From Novosphingobium meiothermophilum (GTDB lineage: Bacteria > Pseudomonadota > Alphaproteobacteria > Sphingomonadales > Sphingomonadaceae), in the NCBI RefSeq assembly GCF_003171715.1, contig NZ_QGHL01000009.1, positions 1 to 64,000 on the forward strand: a stretch of DNA of 64,000 nt, given 5' to 3'. Positions 60,571 through 64,000 of this stretch are shown piece after piece; the stretch's first letter is position 1; every line of letters begins with the position of its first letter. Below the pieces are notes generated by a model. It ran no database searches, was not told the origin of the DNA, and was given only the letters and a program-made list of their open reading frames with translations. A program made the position numbers and the translations under genes.

Positions 60571-61383
60571 ATGCCCGAACTTCCCGAAGTAGAAACCACC
60601 GTCCGTGGTCTTGCAACCGTGCTCGAAGGGCAGGTCATCGCCCGTGTGGCGGTGAACCGGCCCGATCTGCGCCGGCCCTTCCCGGCCGATCTGGCGCAGG
60701 CGCTTATCGGCGCGCGGGTGACGGGCATGGGACGCAGGGCCAAGTATGGCCTCGTCCATACCGACCGGGCGCGCACGATGGTGTTTCATCTGGGCATGTC
60801 GGGGCGCTGGCGAATCGATCCTGAAGACATCGGCAAGCACGATCATCTCGTGCTGGAAACGGCGGGCGGGCGCGTGCTTGCGCTCAACGATGCGCGGCGC
60901 TTCGGCTCGGTCGATCTGGTCGTCAGCGATGCGCTGGACGCGTGGGGACCGTTCGCCGCGTTGGGGCCTGAGCCGCTGGGCGAGGGGTTGACGCCCAAGC
61001 ACCTGCGCGCCGCGTTCAGGGACCGGGGCGCCGCGGTCAAGCTGTTGCTGCTCGATCAGCGCATCGTGGCGGGGCTGGGCAACATCTATGTCTGCGAGGC
61101 GCTGAACCGCGCGGGCATCCACCCCGAACGCGCAGGCGGCAAGGTCTCGCGCGCCGCGCTCGAACGGCTGGTGCCCCTTATCCGCGAAGTGCTGGAAGAG
61201 GCCATCGCGGCGGGCGGATCAACCTTGCGCGATTATGTGCAGCCCGATGGCGAACTGGGCTATTTCGCCAAGGACTGGCGCGTTTACGGCCGCGAAGGCG
61301 ATGCCTGCCCCTGCGGCGGCACGGTGCAGCGCATCGTGCAGGGCGGCAGGTCCACCTTCTTCTGCGCCCGCTGCCAGAAGTAG
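60571..61383 (+). CDS. mutM: formamidopyrimidine-DNA glycosylase MutM
   Basis: An 8-oxoguanine repair enzyme of 270 residues. Catalytic N-terminus PELPEVETT (Pro2, Glu3 after Met removal), the GRRAKYGLV lysine loop, the GNIYVCEALNRAGIHPER helix-two-turn-helix and a C-terminal Cys4 zinc finger (CPCGGTVQRIV..STFFCARCQK) are all present. ATG 60571 is the only sensible start. Divergent from ubiE. Confidence 0.97.
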   Translation: MPELPEVETTVRGLATVLEGQVIARVAVNRPDLRRPFPADLAQALIGARVTGMGRRAKYGLVHTDRARTMVFHLGMSGRWRIDPEDIGKHDHLVLETAGGRVLALNDARRFGSVDLVVSDALDAWGPFAALGPEPLGEGLTPKHLRAAFRDRGAAVKLLLLDQRIVAGLGNIYVCEALNRAGIHPERAGGKVSRAALERLVPLIREVLEEAIAAGGSTLRDYVQPDGELGYFAKDWRVYGREGDACPCGGTVQRIVQGGRSTFFCARCQK

Positions 61384-61539
61384 CGCAGGGCAACCGGCCG
61401 GTTCATGGCCGTGCGCGCCAACGTTGCACTACGTGACGATCGGCGCGCAAGGGATTGAGCGCGCCGCCGCCTTGGGGCAACAGGTGAGCAAAGGTCGCCC
61501 CGACGCGCAATGGGGGCGCGCAAACAGGAGAGTCCCGCA

Positions 61540-61920
61540 ATGTTCACGCACAGCTTTCTTGGCACCAACGACGTTGAAAAGTCGCGCAAGTTCTACACGG
61601 CGGTGATGGAAACGCTCGGCCATACCACGGTCGTCCCCCTGCCGCACGGCACCGCGTTTCCTTCCGCCAGCGGTGCGCTGATCGTCGGGCGGCCCGCCAA
61701 CGGCGAACCCCATACCATTTCGAACGGGCATACGCTGGGCTTCAAGGCGGCGGATGCCTCGGTGGTCGATGCCTGGCATGCGGCAGGGCTTGCCAATGGC
61801 GGCACCTGCGAAGGCGCGCCCGGTGTCAGGGCCAATTCGCCGGGCCAGCAGTATGGCGCCTATCTGCGCGATCCCGATGGCAACAAGATCTGCGCCTTCG
61901 CACCCAATCCGAACGCCTGA
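61540..61920 (+). CDS. VOC/glyoxalase family protein
   Basis: A 126-residue vicinal-oxygen-chelate fold protein: FLGTNDVEKSRKFYTAVMETLGHT opening and DPDGNKICAF end, as in glyoxalase/bleomycin-resistance relatives. A substrate cannot be inferred. ATG 61540 has AGGAG nine bases upstream; an ATG at 61510 is too early. Convergent with the regulator that follows. Confidence 0.85.
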   Translation: MFTHSFLGTNDVEKSRKFYTAVMETLGHTTVVPLPHGTAFPSASGALIVGRPANGEPHTISNGHTLGFKAADASVVDAWHAAGLANGGTCEGAPGVRANSPGQQYGAYLRDPDGNKICAFAPNPNA

Positions 61921-61923
61921 CCG

Positions 61924-63333
61924 TCACAGGTTGGTGATGGCGTAGGGCACCAGATCGCGGGCGTGGGGATCAACCACGATCGCGCGGTCGCTGGGCGGAA
62001 AGGCGCGCTGGTCACACCGGTCGCGCGGGCAGATGCGGCAGGAAATGCCGATCCGCGCGACCGTTTCCGGGCGCGAGAGGTTGAGGCCGTCGGCATAGAT
62101 GAACTCGTCCGCCAGTGCCGCCTCGCAGCCCAGCGCCACGGCATAGCGGCGCGGGCTGCGGTGGAAGCTGCCCGATGGTTTGACCAGTCCCTTGGCGATC
62201 GAGACATAGCGCACTCCGTCGGGCATTTCGGCCGCCTGCACGTGGATGCGGTCGGGGATGGCCACGGCCTCGTGCACCACCCATAGCGGACAGGCCCCGC
62301 CAAAGCGGGCGAATTGCAGGCGCGTGGCGGAATGGCGCTTGGTGATGTTGCCCGCCATGTCCACCCGGCAGAAGAACATGGGAATGCCGCGCGCCTGCGG
62401 ACGTTGCAGCGTGGACAGGCGGTGGCAGACCTGTTCGAAGCTGGAACCGAACAGCAGGCGCAACTGGTCGATATCGTGGCGCAGTTCGCGCGCGCGGGTG
62501 CGGAACCATTCGTAGGGCATGATGAGCGCGCCCGCCGCATAGTTGCCAAGCCCCACGGTCAGGAGCTGGCGCGCGGCATCCGATTGCAGCCGGGCTTCCG
62601 CCACGATCCCGGCAATTTCCTCGCGCAGGGCCTCGGCGGCAAGCTGGTAGGCCATCTGGAAGCGGGTGCTTTCCACCGGCTGGTTGGGATCGAGCGTCAG
62701 GCGGCGTTCGGCAGGATCGAAACGGCGCATGGCGCCGCCGCTGACCTGCTCCACCGCAATGCCCCGGCTTTCCAGCCAGAGCGCCATCTGGCCCATGGTG
62801 GGCGACATGCCGGTGCCCGAAAGCCGCACGGCCAGCCGTTCGGCCGCGCGGTCGATCGCGTCGACATAGTTGTTGGCGTGGTGGAACCAGTCGCGCACTT
62901 CCTCCCACGGCAGGCGGCCGCCAGAGATATTGTCCGATCCCAGGGCCTCGTCGATGATCTCAAGCCGCTGCACCGATCGGCGGTGCTGGTCCCACAGTCT
63001 GGCGAAAGCCTCGGCGAAGGCGGGATACTGTTCGGCCACCCGCTCCACCTGTTCGCCGGGCAGCATCGCCCCGATCAGGGGATCGGCCGCCGCATCGCGC
63101 AGCGCGGTGAGCACCGGCTCCACCCGGTCGGCGGCGAAATCCTGCCATTCCACGGGAAAGCTGTGCTGGAGCCGGTCGGTCAGCGCGGGGGTGAGCGGCC
63201 GTTCGTCGTTCTCGATCTGCGAGAGATACGATGCGCTGATACCCAGAATTGCGGCCATTTCGCCCTGCCGCAGCTTGCGCGCCCTGCGCAGCGCCCTGAG
63301 CTGTTCACCCGCGAAGAGGCGGCGTCTGGCCAT
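61924..63333 (-). CDS. ScfR/RamB-type short-chain fatty acid regulator
   Basis: A 469-residue regulator with an N-terminal XRE helix-turn-helix (LRALRRARKLRQGEMAAILGISASYLSQIENDERPLTP), a central IrrE-like peptidase-fold region (LDPNQPVESTRFQMAYQLAAEALREEI) and a C-terminal Cys-rich DUF2083-like domain (ISCRICPRDRCDQRAFPP). These are features of RamB, PrpC-regulator and PccR proteins that respond to acyl-CoA and control propionate or acetate metabolism. It is divergent from the propionyl-CoA carboxylase gene, and TTTGCAAA sites lie in the gap. Confidence 0.88.
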   Translation of the reverse strand: MARRRLFAGEQLRALRRARKLRQGEMAAILGISASYLSQIENDERPLTPALTDRLQHSFPVEWQDFAADRVEPVLTALRDAAADPLIGAMLPGEQVERVAEQYPAFAEAFARLWDQHRRSVQRLEIIDEALGSDNISGGRLPWEEVRDWFHHANNYVDAIDRAAERLAVRLSGTGMSPTMGQMALWLESRGIAVEQVSGGAMRRFDPAERRLTLDPNQPVESTRFQMAYQLAAEALREEIAGIVAEARLQSDAARQLLTVGLGNYAAGALIMPYEWFRTRARELRHDIDQLRLLFGSSFEQVCHRLSTLQRPQARGIPMFFCRVDMAGNITKRHSATRLQFARFGGACPLWVVHEAVAIPDRIHVQAAEMPDGVRYVSIAKGLVKPSGSFHRSPRRYAVALGCEAALADEFIYADGLNLSRPETVARIGISCRICPRDRCDQRAFPPSDRAIVVDPHARDLVPYAITNL

Positions 63334-63349
63334 GGCGGATCACCCGATT

Positions 63350-63380
63350 TTTGCAAAGTTCATCTTCGCAAGTTTGCAGA
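63350..63380. promoter_or_regulatory. TTTGCAAA-type operators
   Basis: TTTGCAAA (63350-63357), then CTTCGCAA (63364-63371) and TTTGCAGA (63373-63380), close to the start of the regulator gene at 63333. RamB and PccR regulators bind TTTGCAAA-like repeats, so these are likely the autoregulatory and pccB-controlling operators. The remaining 240 bases to pccB show no other clear signal. Confidence 0.6.
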
Positions 63381-63618
63381 ATAACAGTGGACTTGGCAAG
63401 CCGGGCGTTGCAAGCGCTAGGGCCTGTCCGCAGTTGAGCCCGACCCCTTCAGCGGGTGCAGGTGCGGGTCCGGCTTCGGCCTGGCGCTCCGGGGAGGGGG
63501 CGCGGGCCGGAGCCGGGCAACGGATCGGCGGAATACGGGCCAGCACGGTTCCGCATCAGCCGGTCAGAGGCCAGCCGATCAACAAGTCAACACCGTTCAA
63601 GCGAAAGGGTGCAAGCAA

Positions 63619-64000
63619 ATGTCCGCCAATATTGCCGAGATGGAAAAGCGCCGGGAAGCCGCGCGGCTGGGTGGCGGGCAGAAGCGCATCGATGCGCAGC
63701 ACGCCAAGGGCAAGCTGACCGCGCGCGAACGCCTCGAAGTGCTCCTCGATGAAGGCAGCTTCGAGGAAGTGGACATGTATGTCGAGCACAACTGCGTCGA
63801 CTTCGGCATGCCCGAAACGGTCATTCCCGGTGATGGCGTGGTGACGGGATCGGGCACGATCAACGGCCGCCTCGTCTATGTGTTCAGCCAGGACTTCACC
63901 GTGTTCGGTGGCTCGCTTTCGGAACGCCACGCGCAGAAAATCTGCAAGATCATGGACATGGCCATGAAGGTCGGCGCGCCGGTGATCGGGCTTAACGATT
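63619..64000 (+). CDS. pccB: propionyl-CoA carboxylase beta chain, partial
   Basis: An open frame from ATG 63619 (AAAGGG upstream) to the end of the window, 127 codons of an expected 510 or so. [43 protein letters not shown] and [41 protein letters not shown] are typical of acyl-CoA carboxylase beta subunits, best fitting propionyl-CoA carboxylase, and the divergent ScfR-like regulator supports that substrate. It is truncated by the window edge. Confidence 0.93.
   Translation, partial: MSANIAEMEKRREAARLGGGQKRIDAQHAKGKLTARERLEVLLDEGSFEEVDMYVEHNCVDFGMPETVIPGDGVVTGSGTINGRLVYVFSQDFTVFGGSLSERHAQKICKIMDMAMKVGAPVIGLND

Overview
The window is GC-rich, densely coded alphaproteobacterial DNA, most likely from a sphingomonad such as Novosphingobium. 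This placement is inferred from gene content and protein character, not from a database search. It holds a nearly complete flagellar and chemotaxis locus (about 3.0 to 44.8 kb) flanked by housekeeping genes. No stretch over 300 bases lacks a gene. The largest gaps (roughly 200-285 bases, near 9.2, 26.2, 27.2, 38.3, 49.8 and 63.4 kb) are regulatory spaces, and most have entries below.

Left end (1-3000): a 5'-truncated, AT-richer serine recombinase remnant runs antisense into a tRNA-Leu(CAG). A complex I NDUFA9-like reductase and an FzlA-like GST fold protein follow.

Chemotaxis (3040-10397): a minus-strand operon, in transcription order STAS protein, cheA, cheR, cheB, cheD, cheY, cheW and a small protein with a DxxxQ motif. 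Most junctions are 4-base ATGA overlaps. A divergent second CheB homologue on the plus strand lacks the catalytic histidine. There are no chemoreceptor genes, so receptors must lie elsewhere.

Basal body and export (10516-26155, minus strand): flbD-like sigma-54 activator, fliE, F, G, H, I, J, K, L, M, N, O, P, Q, R, flhB, fliD, fliS. Divergent from flbD lies the flagellin gene (plus), followed by two hairpins and an unrecognised winged-helix regulator.

Rod, hook, filament junction and motor (28346-38221, minus strand): flgB, C, D, E, F, G, H, I, J, K, L, motA, motB. Divergent from flgB (plus) are a MotA-like and a short MotB-like protein, then flgA. A terminator separates these from flgM-flgN, a lytic transglycosylase gene, flhA and fliA.

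Regulation readable from the DNA: exact sigma-54 promoters precede flgB (38264-38279) and the transglycosylase-flhA-fliA unit (41018-41033). A CGGCA-N6-TGCCG palindrome lies upstream of flgB and recurs in the flbD/flagellin gap; it is a candidate enhancer for the FlbD-like activator. Flagellin and flgM share a CTTAAA-N14-KCCGKTCTT element, a candidate FliA (sigma-28) promoter. An exact TTAACCAT (CtrA-type half-site) lies in the flbD leader. The inferred cascade is CtrA, then FlbD with sigma-54, then FliA/FlgM.

Right flank (44.9-64 kb): two short-chain dehydrogenases behind a 40-base dyad, an L,D-transpeptidase, a DUF418 membrane protein, a divergent SPOR/Sel1 - ParA/RHH/SPOR-lipoprotein module, an inactive-type dihydroorotase with pyrB, SppA, an acyltransferase, ubiB-ubiE, mutM, a VOC protein, and a ScfR/RamB-type regulator divergent from the propionyl-CoA carboxylase beta gene, which runs off the window.
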